DNA from: Hypoxylon rubiginosum
Lineage: Eukaryota > Ascomycota > Sordariomycetes > Xylariales > Hypoxylaceae
Direction of reading: 5' to 3'
Length of the DNA stretch: 64,000 nt
NCBI GenBank assembly: GCA_902806565.1
Contig: CADCXA010000030.1
Span: forward strand, 1,240,001-1,304,000
The notes under the pieces are model-generated. The model ran no database searches. It saw nothing but the letters and a program-made list of their open reading frames with translations, and was not told the DNA's origin. Position 1 is the first letter of the stretch; the number at the start of each line of letters is the position of its first letter. Positions 1 to 11,300 of the stretch are shown here, in pieces. The translations under genes and the position numbers were made by a program.

Positions 1-1887
1 CGTACTACCTACCCCGGAGAGGGACCCTTAACTTTATTAGATGCGCCGAATTTGCAACGGCTATGGATAAGGCAAGAGTGGAAATGCGAGTTCATTGCTT
101 TGCACGATAGGTGACGTTGCCTCTATATTGACGCCGGAAAACTGCCAGTGGCTAGGCGCATTACTGCGCGCAGCCAGCTGTGCCTCTTTAAATACAAGCC
201 AATACTAACACGTATGTAGGAAGAACCCCAGCCCCAGGAATAGAAAACAATAACAAGTCGTTTTTGGCTGTCATGGGCGCCTCACCGATCTGGCTAACAA
301 GGGATGACGAAAAAAAAAAGAGCGCTTTAAGAATTGCGTGGCCTAACGGCTGATAGACGAAGGAAGCAAGTATAGTCCTGGTCGCCAAGCTTAAGGCGCG
401 AAGGAAAACGGCAAGGTCCTACGCGGAAGATCCGTGAGGAATGAGCGGCAAAAAGAAGATGGACAAGATAGATACTCTCGAAACTGTCGATCTGATCTCG
501 AGAAATCCTTCCGCGTTTCGAAGAGTTCAAAGGAAAAAAAAGCGCCTCTATCCCTTTTTTCTTCTTCTTCCTGTTTGGTCCTTTTCCTCGGTAAGTGGGT
601 ATAGACTAATCGGCCTCAGCGATGCAGGACTTGCGTCACACTGCGTAACTTGGTAGCAAGCCTGCCTAGGTACCTCCTAAGCTGACAACCGAGCCGAGGG
701 ATCCTACGATGCCTTTTAGATCCGAGTTCCTTGGCAAAGCGCAAGGCTGGGACACCTTAGCCCAACTAACGTTTGCTTACCTAACTGACTCACTCACCCC
801 TGGGGGGACTAAGCAAAGCTGAACCTCGGGTGCGAGGGATCGCAGGTTTGCCTAATAGGTATGTAATAATGGCTAGCCGTGGGAGTTTTGGTCGGATTTA
901 TGCGCTTTGTTCGCGATCCGCCGACTCCCTTTCCCTTCCCTCAGCTCCCTCAGCTCCCCCCCCCCATCCATTCGCATCCTCATTATGTAAGCGCCCGCCT
1001 ATCATGTATCGACTAGACCTTACATAACACGCGCTAGGTAAGCTTGCTTGCTAAACTCGGCTTTATATATAGCTTGCCATGCTGCCGGTAAACTTGGACG
1101 TTTCTATGAAAAGAACACGGAGCCGCAGGTTTGATGTTTTATTTTCCGGATGGAGGTAGGTACCTAAGTCAGTCAACCCGGGCTTGCTGTTTTTGGCCCA
1201 ATGAGCGACTTTGCGCTTTTTCTTTTTGCCGCCCGCCCGCGCCCAGCGGTGACACGGGCGACACGCGCGGAGCGGCAAAAGCTGTTGTCTGTTTAGACGT
1301 TTTGAATGCGCCTCTGGTTTTGGTGGTGGTGAGAGAAGCGTCATGCGGCCGACGGGGCGACCCAACGGCTCCCCTTCTACCTTTGCCCCCGCTCCCCGTC
1401 ATCGCCGCGCCTGCGTGCCTGAAGATTCGTATCAGATCATTAAATGCTACTGCTGCGACACACGAGCGCGCGTTACGCATGCGCGGCTTGCAATGACGCC
1501 GGCGGAGCTTAGCACGGACCCGTCGCGTTGGGCGTGGGTAGGATACTTCCTCACAAAGGCGAGCACAGCCACGATGAGGATGGGGGATGGAGCGCTATGC
1601 TACGCCCCGACGCGGTGATTCGCCAGATTGGTACCGGGGACCACAGCGGTGGGAATACGGGAATTTGTAAAAGGCGTTGGAATTATAAGGTTAGCAAACA
1701 CGAGAAGTCGGTGACGGATTATGGGGGCATGATGAGTTTGATTTTTTTGGGGGGAGTTTTAGGTCAAGATTCCGAGACAGATGATGCACTACTAATATCA
1801 AACAAATCGCAGGCGTTTCCACAGTTAATCTTGGAGAGAGTAGTATCACTCTTATGACATTTGCTTGAGAAATACTTATGGATATAT
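1..1887. other. Non-coding stretch without recognisable gene
   Basis: I see no supportable gene here. Open frames are short (up to about 120 codons), overlap on both strands and show no domain or splice pattern. The sequence has homopolymer tracts and TAGGTACCT-type words such as occur elsewhere in the window. It may hold the far 3' flank of the kinase remnant on its right. Confidence 0.5.
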
Positions 1888-2940
1888 CTATCGCTCAAAT
1901 GAATCCGTATCGAATAACCCTAATCTGACCATGCGGCGACATGCTTCATCAAGATCCTCTTCTCTCTTACGTGCCCATTTGAGGCTTTGTCCCCGCGCAG
2001 TGCCAAACTTGAAGACTCTCACCAAACCACGCATGGACTCCGGGAGCTTGAAGGGACCGTTATTGGTATTTGGATATACCTTAGCATTCCCCTGCTCCGG
2101 GCCATGCCGATCATGAAATCCCGGCGACCTCTTACTATCTATCTCATATGGTTGCTTTGGTGGGCATTACCTAGAGTACATGAAAACCCCCTGTATTCGA
2201 CGGCGGAATGGGTGCTCGTGGCAGGTTTGAATGCTTCTGAGATATCGCTCTTGTGTAGGTTGACGGCGCCCCGGCTGGCAGACTATGGCAACCATTAGTG
2301 GTATACGACAATTAGGCTTCTACCACGCACCTGTCACCATCGATCATGAAGTACTTGTCCTTTTCGGAGCCGGGATTTGCCGGGAGGGACTCTCACAGTC
2401 GCTTTCGGTCATCTTGGTGGGCTTACGTGGCTTTGAGGCTCAAGAGTAGAGCCCTGAACCGGGTCAGTTTCCGTCCAAGCTTCGTCCGACTCATCTTGAT
2501 GCGGGGGCGATGTCACGGTTCGGCTGGGAATCGCCCCAGACCTAATGCGTCTGAAATCTGATGGGGCTTCAGGGACGTCGAGGTCCTCTTCACACAGTGA
2601 TGTTCATTCGCTTGCTTTGCGGTGGGCCGTCTTGTTAGGGCTGCCACCATACAAACTTAGGAATTCTATAGCTATCTCACTCACATCAGATCTCTCTAAC
2701 AGTTACCGTAATATCCCATTCGCGTATTCTAGCATCTTCATGTGGTTTTCGAAAGTTTTTTTTTGGGACATAAGTATCTGGAAGGCAGTTTTACCTAAAC
2801 ACCAGAGATCAATAACAAAGAGGTCTGCTTTGCGAGGATCTCGATCCCTAATAACTCAGGGGGCATGAACGTCCCCTTTACGGTTGCGGACTCGTTGTAG
2901 CCTTTAGTTCTTTTACTTAGACTAAGGTTACAGATTATGA
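1888..2940 (-). pseudogene. Decayed protein kinase gene
   Basis: The minus strand encodes pieces of a Ser/Thr kinase in more than one frame. From about 2932 downward there is an activation-segment-like stretch (LSLSKR, then TVKGTFMPPELLG, resembling the GT-x-x-APE region). After a frameshift near 2850 come subdomain IX (DLFVIDLWCLG) and a region ending SEIAIEFL. Two stops follow. One is a TGA where kinases often have Trp (SE*TSL), which fits a TGG to TGA change. The frame then reads through a Ser/Pro/Glu-rich tail and, after another shift, a basic segment ending in a stop at 1888-1890. The DFG motif is degraded (CNL) and no N-lobe was found. Some interruptions could be introns, but the frameshift inside the catalytic core argues for a pseudogene. 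The original function is unknown. Confidence 0.5.
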
Positions 2941-3291
2941 TCTGCTAATCGTCTCCTGGAGGCTTCGCTTTGATAGGAATGCTCTAACCTACAGGTCGTA
3001 TTGATATAGATAATGCTTATGAAGCATAGAAGCTTTCAGGACTGGAAGGTTTGGGATCTGAAAATAGCATCTTTTATGCCATATGCAATCCATAAAACAA
3101 GCCATTCTACTTGTCTTAATAAAAGAAAATTGAATAAATTTATAAAAGTAATGTTCAGAAGTTTAATGTTTAAGCTTACAGAAAAGGTAGGTACGGGAAA
3201 ATTCTTGCTTTTTCGTTCCACTCCGCTTGACTCGTCACAGGTTTCTTTGCCATAGCCGGCGCAGCCTCCAGTATTCATAGGATATAGGTAC

Positions 3292-6200
3292 CTATCTCAA
3301 AGCCACTTGCCCAACTAGCACAACACCTAGCAGGATTAAGAAAACCGCCTTTAAATGTGCCTGAAGTGAATATAAGAGACATAAGAGCAAGCCAACCGCG
3401 ATTGTTATCATGGTTCTGTTCCTTCTGAAGATAGCAGCAAATGGGAAATAGTTGTAAAAATACTTTAGTAGCGGGATCACCTCGAGTATCTTCCGCTGGG
3501 CCACGTAGAGCCTCAAGAGTGCGACCATGGCCCTGTTTAACACGTGGTCGAAGTCCGGCCGGTTTTCCGACGCCTTCCTTGCCGCTTTGAATTGGCGCTC
3601 GGCAGCATTGTAGTCGCCCTCGCTCAAATAGGTATACCCAATCAGGATCTCGACGTCGACATCCCCTGGCGTGTCGCCGAAGAGAATTCCGGCACGCGAC
3701 TTGGCTAGCTGAAAATAAGTGCGCGCCACATCATGCTGTGGTGTTGAACCACACAGCACGCCCAGCTGAAGGAACGCATTGAGGACAAGGCGGTGGTGTT
3801 CCCCATTCTGCTTCTCGAGGATGTGGATTGTATTGACGAGAATTCGTTTTGCCTCGGCAGATTTACGGCGCAGCGCGAGATCCTCCGCATGCCTCAAGTT
3901 TATCTCAAGTGTGAGGTTGTCGGTCTCGCCCAGCTTTTCAATGGCGTCTCGATGGGCCTTTTGGTTTATCTCATCTGCCTTAGAAAGGAAGCCAAGCGAG
4001 CCCCAGATCAGTGCGTCCAGTAACTGAGCTCGAATGGCCAGCTCACCTCTGTCTTTGGCCTTCGCTGCAAGTCCCTCGGCCTCCTTGACGAGGGGATGTG
4101 CTTCTTTAGGCTTAAAGGCCGCACATAACGCATGAGCTCGTCCTAGTAGGGCCCGGCAACGTAGTTCAGGGTATTTTTCGACCATGGTTGGTGAGGAAAG
4201 GTACTCGAGCGCTTGGGTGAATTCTCTCATAGCAGTTTCGTGCTCTGCGTTGTCGGCAGAGGTCTCCGCCTCCTCTAGGAGAATCCTCAAACTATCTGGA
4301 TTGCTCGGAGATATTCCAACCTTTTCCCTGTGTTGAAGCACATCTCTGAGGAGCTTTTTGGCTGGACGAATTCGGCTGAATTTGCGATAGAAATTTGAAA
4401 ACGCTAAGGGGACCTCCAAGTCGAAGCTGTCGTTGAACGAGACCAAAGGGTCATCAACAAGGGCGTTAAGGTGGGTGAGCACGTCAAGACGCGTCTGGAG
4501 CGACATTGCATCAATGGTCACAGTACGTACAAATATGCCCATTACGTTGACAGCGTCGGAGATGGCGCTGGAGGGTTGATGTGGTCGGCGGCGAAGCCAC
4601 TCGCGAATAACTGGATGGAGGGAGTAGGAGACGCTGTCCCGAGGCACTGGAATATCCGTATCCTCATTTGTCAAAATGTCATCATCAGTTGATGCTAAAG
4701 GTGGGCTTTTTGCTGTCCGTGACAGGTGGCTCTGGTGCCGCTGAATCAGACCTTGTTTGCCCAGGTCAATAGCAAGCTTTCGAAATCGAAGCGTATTCCA
4801 TTCATCAGATCCGGCGAGGTGGAAGTATGACAGCCAGCTAGGTCTAGCGTTAGGCTTGAAAGTCGTACTATACTGCTTGAAGAAGTACTCTTGTATCGTA
4901 GCTTCACCTAAGAAAGCAGAAATGCTGAGTAATGGGACGGCCACCTTCTTCTGTTCGTCGCTCAGCAGCTCAAAAGAGTATTCATATGTTGAGTCCCAGC
5001 TCACACTTTTCTCGCCGTCATCGGCCTGATCAGTGCCACGAATGGATCGGTATTCTTTGAACTTTAGGAGGTACTCCCAGGGTCTAAGGCCAAGACTCGC
5101 GATCTGTCCAGAGGCCGAAACAACCGCAAGCGGTAGGCGACCTAGCGTGTTGACGATACTCTTTCCTGCCGCCAGATCTTCCTCTGTGGCGTCGCTTGGC
5201 ATCGACAGGAGTTCAAGTGCTTCGTTCTCCGTTAAGTCGGGAACTTTCATGCGCTTCCAATTCGACCCTTCACCGATGGACTCGTGCCATCTCGTCGTTA
5301 CCAGGATTGATCCGGTAGTTCCTAATAACCAAGAAATAATAATCAGTATTGCCGTTTTATTTGCGAGGCTCGATCTTCGGACGTTTGGGCCTACCTGGTG
5401 GGAAAAACTGGGCAAGATTCGGGAACCGTGTTGGATCGTCGTAGTTGTCAAACACCATAAGCCATTGACTTTTCCACGACCCAATCACATCCCTTATCGT
5501 CTTCCAAGTAAAAGTTTGCTTTAATGTCGTCCCCCCATATGCAAGCTCTGTCATGCGCTCGGCAATCTCCTGGAGCGACTGGATAGTAGTTTCCTCCGTC
5601 CGCGCGTTAACCCAGAAGACACCGTGATAGCCACGGGAATAACGGTCTCGGCAGTATTCCTCTGCGATACGGCTCTTCCCCCGGCCGCCAATACCGTACA
5701 GGACCAACACGGTGGGAAGATTCGAGTCGGCAGGCTTCGTCTCGAAATTGACATGGATCTGGCGCAGCACCTCCTGTCTGCCGACAAATCGCGAAGTCCG
5801 CATGGATGGAATGTTGCAATGACGCTCCTCGTAGGTCAGAACTACGGTGAAAGAAATGTATTAGCTACTCTGTATTGTATTCGAAGTACATGCAACAGCT
5901 CAGTGACTATTTACGAATACGGGCGTGGTTAAGACTGTGCCGGAGGCATACCAAAGTTCATAGTCCCTCCAGCGGAGTCATAGTTCGTGCCTCCCCAAAT
6001 GTTCTTCTGCAGCCCAGAGCCAAAGTTGTTGGGCTGGTAGCCTGTCGCGCCCGAATCGATATTCTGTGTAGCACTATGGCCAGCGCCCTCGATAAAATTC
6101 GAGTCTTCTAGCGACTGGTTCACCTTCGACAGTTCCACCAAGGCGTCCTCTAGACGCTTCACCTGGGCCGAAAGGTTAAAGGTGGAGTAGGTTGCCATAG

Positions 6201-6603
6201 CCTTCAGGTCCGTCATAATCTCCCGCATCAGGTTCTCAACTAGGTGCGCCTTGGTCAACTTGCCGATGCTAACGAGGGCCGCCTTGTAGATCTCGGTGAA
6301 CTTGTTCTGTGAGTCCTTGCTTGTGTCGTAGCTGTCTTTCATATCTTCGATCTTTTTCAGGATGCCCAGCAGTTTCTCGAGCGCTGACTGGCACCGCCTC
6401 ATTGTTTCGAGGATGCCATTGTCGATGACCACCTTCTTCTTCAAGACCAGGGCCTGTTTTGCCGCATTAAGTATCTCTCTCACTAGAGGGACCCTTTTTT
6501 CCACGGCTTTGAAGGCTTCGGGAAGATTTCGGATTGTTTGAATCCCCTTGTATGCCAACACGATGCCGTCCGTGATTGTGATGGCGGCGAGTATAATGTC
6601 CAT
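3292..6603 (-). CDS. NLR-type receptor: SesA, NB-ARC, TPR, C-terminal membrane segments
   Basis: Predicted fungal NOD-like receptor of 1042 residues in three exons: 6603-5952, 5841-5395 and 5321-3292. The introns (110 and 73 nt) have GT-AG ends and matching phases. Residues 1-150 look like a SesA domain (LPEAF, RVPLVREIL, a helical tail ending LMREIMTDL). Residues 186-217 are Gly/Asn-rich (NNFGSG, GGTNYD, AGGTMNF) and resemble amyloid signalling motifs. The NB-ARC follows, with FVGR, P-loop GIGGRGKS at 267-274, Walker B-like LMVFDNYDD, LVTTR, LPLA and an MHD-like LHPVIREW. Helical TPR-like repeats fill the C-terminal half, and the last 40 residues hold one or two hydrophobic helices. Family members act in non-self recognition and regulated cell death. 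If the first intron is retained, a 224-residue SesA protein ending PPAQS would stand alone. The fusion is favoured because the phases agree and SesA-NTPase fusions are usual. Confidence 0.75.
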
Positions 6604-8343
6604 ATTGTACTCGGTTCTAATTAGAATTCTTGACAAACTATTAGTGGTGCTCACGCCTTGTGTAAGAGTACGGGCTTGGATGATTACATAAGGAGATGTA
6701 TATAGACGTTTCGCCTCGAACAACTGTAGATCTCTAAAGACGGGTGATTTAGAACTCTGTGAAGTCCTAGAAAAATGCTGGCATGTGTTGATTTGTTGGT
6801 TTCTATCGATGTTCTTTATGTCCAGGTGTCCAACGTAGGTCCAGCGCAGCCTTGACTTTTGCAGCGTCAAACGACTACTGCGATAGATAGGAGATATATG
6901 AGAAAGATTGGCATTATTTATGTGCCGCGAGAAGGCTGGAGAGCGGGGCCAGGACAGCACCCGATGTATATAACAAGGCTCTGTTAATGGGGCCCAGTTC
7001 TGCTGAGCCTGGCGCTGCCATGAATAGGAGGGTGTTAGCTTCGCCCGATTTAGGCATGATGGTTCGGTTAGCTACCATCGGATTCTACTGAGACGTCACA
7101 ACACACTGCCGCTCGAAAGATAGGTTCTGGTACAAGATATCAACTACATTATTGGCCGGACCAAGCAGAGCTGAAAAGTGTTGATAGAGGCTATGATACT
7201 TGTCACGATATCCATTATCCGACTATTCTATTCGCGTTTACTTACTATTGAGGCCGTATATCTAAAGCTCCTGGCCTAAGTCGCACTGGTGCATTTACTG
7301 CTCTCTTTTGTAGCAAGGCTGTTCAGCATAAGCGAGGTTCTTGTGATAACCGCAGGGGTAGCGACTTTCAGCTGGCTTGTGTCTGCAATTCTATTCCCAT
7401 TGGGGTAAGGTACTTAGGTAATTAAGGTAGGATGTAACTAAGATGGGTTACAATCGCCAATCATATTACCTCTATAATAATCAATAGCTACCCGATTGAG
7501 TAGGTAACTGTTGGCATTGGACAATTGGATGGCCTCGCCGTACTTTGACCTATCAATTGGGTTTCCACAACACCACCCAATCGTATGACCAGGTCTCTAA
7601 AATGAAAAAAATCAAAACAATTTTGAAAAGCGCAGTGCGTGTGTTATTCAAATTTCCGAGAGGGCTTATCTATCACTTGTGCTGCGGCGTCACTTAGACC
7701 GGGATGAGCTCGGTCGATCACTCCGTATTCTTTCAAACGGCCGCCAAGGCCGGTCGGGGTGGGGCATTAGATCCGGAGGTCTAGTCAGCAGTTTAAGAAT
7801 TGCTCTAGCAAACTAAATATGGTATCCTTGACTGTTCCTAGATTCTACAGCGTCTCAACTCTCTTTGCGTATGATTTTGGGCCATAGGTAGAGCTAGAAA
7901 TGAGGAGGGTAGAGATCCTTTCTTACCTAGCTCAGCTGACTTGTCGACAACCATTCATACATCTTTGCCAAAGTCAATAAAATTATTTGGCTAATCCCAG
8001 TTGGGAAATCATCATACGGTGTATACTTAGGTGCGCTATAAATACAGGTATCCTAGCGCTAGAAGTTGCTGTAAATATAGGGGATTTAATGCTAGTAATC
8101 GCTGTAATTATAGCAATATCTTACTCCCTGTTAATCCCCTATTGAACCTATTCCCGTATACTAAGCCTGCACTACTCCTTTGGCAACACTCAAAATTGAT
8201 TTTTTGGCAAAGTTGTATAAACGGTCCACCGCACCAATGTCGACTCTGGAAAGAGCACATTGCAGTTTTGAAGCGAGCCGAGAGGCAGGTAAACTGTATA
8301 GTATTTAAGCAGGTTATTATCACTAACATAAATGTCTTTTTCC
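6604..8343. other. Intergenic region between NLR and NR-PKS genes
   Basis: No gene is supported. The left part is the presumed promoter of the NLR gene. The 8020-8120 part has TATAGC/AATATAG words and lies 3' of the NR-PKS. I see no RNA gene or clear transposon end. Confidence 0.45.
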
Positions 8344-11300
8344 TTAATTCAAGAAACCAGTCTTCTTCCATGATGCCACATAAAGCCGCGCCACGTCAGC
8401 AGAAACAGGCCCCTGCCTCGCCAGCGCTTCGGAGTGCCGCTGCGCCTCTTGCGTGTCGAGGATCAGCCCGCCGCACGACATGCGCTCGAAGTGGAACTCG
8501 AGGAAGTCTACGATGCGCGCGGCCGGGTTCTCGGTCTCGGCCGACAGCGGGGACCGGCGGACCCGCTTGACCCAGTCCGCGAACGGGACGATGCGACGGG
8601 GCGGGATGCCGAGCGCGGCGGCCAGGACGGGCGACATGGCCTTCCACGGCTGGCCGACGGGGTTGTCGATGTGGTACACGGGGCACGCCTTGTCCGCCTG
8701 CTCGTCTCCTCCGATCTGCAGCAACTCCGCCATGACCCGCGCGCAGGTGTCCACGGGCAGCCACTGCAGCACGCCGTCGAAGTCGGGCCAGGCCCCCAGC
8801 GCCTGCGCGCTCTTCACCAGGAACGCGAAGTGCTCGACCGGGTTCCAGTACCCGCTCGCCGTCGAGCCCGCGATCTGGCCCGGGCGCGCGACCATGGGCC
8901 GGAACAGCCGCGGGTATCGGTGGAGCGTCTCGTCCAGCATGCGCTCGCACGCCCACTTCGCCTCCGTGTACCCGCCCGGCAGCACGGCCGCCATGGGCAC
9001 GCGCCGCTCGAGGACGCGGGGCTCACCCGCGTAGCCGACGACCCCGATCGAGGAGACGAGCTGAAACCCGATGCGGCTGCTGCTGCTGCCGCCGGGGTGG
9101 TCGCGGATCGCCATGGACCGCGCCAAGTCCAGCAGGTTCCGCAGCGACTGGAACTGCGGCTCGAAGGCCTTGATGGGTCGCGTGCCGCTCATGGGCCACG
9201 CGTTGTGGACGATATGGGTCCCGTTCTGGGCCAGCCAAGCGTATTCTGCGGGCGGGAGGCCCAGACGCGGCTTGGACGTGTCGGTCTCCAGCACGCGCAG
9301 CTTTCTACGCGCGTCCGGCGACAATATGATGCCCCTATTGCTGAATGCGTCGTCCTGCCTCTGATCTACTGGCCTACTGCTAGGTCTGTTGACGCAGACG
9401 ACGGTAGCAACGCCAGGATGCTCGGCGAACTGCTGAACGAGATGGGCTCCGAGGCTCCCAGTAGCGCCGGTGACGACGACAACGGCGGCGGTGCTGCCAG
9501 AGACGGTGGAAGTTTTCCTATCTCGAGCGGTATTGAGTTCAGGCGTGTCCCAGCCCCGCGTATACGTAGCCACGAAGCCTTCGGCCTCGAGCTCTCTGGC
9601 CTTGACATCGCCTCTGTCTAGCTGTGTCGTTTTTGTGGTTCCCGGTAGAGCCTTTGGCAAGTGTTCCGGCTCCGGCTCCCCGGATGCGAGGGCCATGATG
9701 ACCTTCTGGAAAGCATTCTCGGGCAGGCTGCCGTCGGTCCAGTCGACGTGGCCGAAGCCGGCGCCGCGCAGCTCGCGCTCCCAGTGCTCGGCGGGCACGA
9801 CGGCGTGCGTGCGCCCGTCGTCGAAGAGCCACCACCCTTCCAGCAGGCCGAACACCAGGTCGACGAAGGGGACGACCTCGGTCATCTCGAGGATCATGAG
9901 GAAGCCGTCGGGCCGCAGGGCCTGGCGGATGTTCCGCGCCGAGACCGCCAGGCTGTGCGTGGCGTGGACGGCGTTGCTCGCCAGGACGACGTGCTGGCCC
10001 CTGTGCTCCTCGGCGGGCGCCTTCTCGATGTCGTGCACGGCGAACTTCATGAACGGGTACTGCTTGCCGAACGTGCGCCGCGCGTTGGCGACCATGGAGG
10101 GGGAAAGATCGGTGAAGGTGTATTCGACGGGGATGTTTAACGTGGCGAGGAAAGGGGCGATCACCAATGTCGTGCCGCCTGTTCCAGCCCCCATCTCGAG
10201 CACCTTGAGCGTTCCGCCGGGCTCCACGCTCCCGATTCGACTGGCAAGGCGGCTGATGACGTCGCGCATCTGTAGGTAGTTCATGTAGTTGAACGTGTGA
10301 TCGCAGTACATGGCCTGGACAAGCTCGCGTCCTTTAGGCGTACCGAAGATGACGCGGATCCCGTCCGTCACACCGCTCAGGACATCAGCCAGCCTCTGCC
10401 CCGCGTAGAAAGTCATCCGATTAGGGACGGCAAAGCTCGGCTGTGTCTCGAGTAGTTCTTGGAGAATCGCGTCGCTTGACTTGCGTGGCACCGCAATATG
10501 GGTGCGTGTCAGTCGTCCGTTCTCGCTGTCTATATCGACCAGACGGGCATCGCGTTCCAAGAACTCGTAAACGCACTCCATGAGACGATGGTGTTGGGGG
10601 AGGAAGGGTACGCGCTCGAGCTCTTGACCCGGGGCGGCGGCGCGGAGCGGCATCCCTAGCTGCTCTAGTGCTTCGACGACAAGGGCGGCACAGAGACGGT
10701 TACTACCCGCGATCTCGGTCTTGTGTATGGTGTCGAGACGATGCTCGCGCATGAGCTCATCTGTGAGCATCTTGACCTCGCCGAAAGACTCCAATATGTC
10801 AGACCGGGACAACGTCAAATTGGAGGCGGTGGCACGTTTAGACTCTGCCGAATCAGCAGCCAAGACGGAGTCTATTGGCTTCTCGCTGAGAAGGGGACTT
10901 TCCGAGCCGTTGGGGGTAGAAATTTGTGAATCGGTATCGTTTTGGCTGGGCCTAGACCACGTGGCGCCCTCGTCACTAGATGAGAAAAACTCGTCGTCGT
11001 CACTCTCAGGGGTCTCACCGTTTTGTCCGGCGCCTTCAACCCCATCCCTCTCGAGGGCATTCGCTACACAGGCCACGAACTTTCGGAGGGTGGTGGCCTC
11101 CATCTGCTCCGCCTGGTCGATCGCGCACTTGAACACTATCTCGACCTCGCGAGCTAGCTCCATACCCATCAGGGAGTCGATGCCTAATTCGGCCATTTCC
11201 GTATCGAGTGTAAACTCGCTTGCCTCAATCCCCGATACGTTCGATACCAGGTCGCGGACGTCTTCGGTGATATCTTTTCGTCGGCTTGGCTTGTTTTCCG

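Noticed and set aside
1131..1618. Overlapping frames of 90-121 codons at 1.1-1.6 kb
   Set aside because: They lie on both strands in several frames, with no homology-like motifs or splice structure.
5929..6603. SesA domain as a separate gene
   Set aside because: Possible, but a phase-matched 110-base GT-AG intron joins it to the NB-ARC, a usual fungal fusion; kept as an alternative isoform.
8434..9621. Long plus-strand frames inside the NR-PKS (also around 9470, 10721, 11900)
   Set aside because: They are antisense shadows in GC-rich coding DNA, with low-complexity Arg/Pro/Ala composition and no domains.
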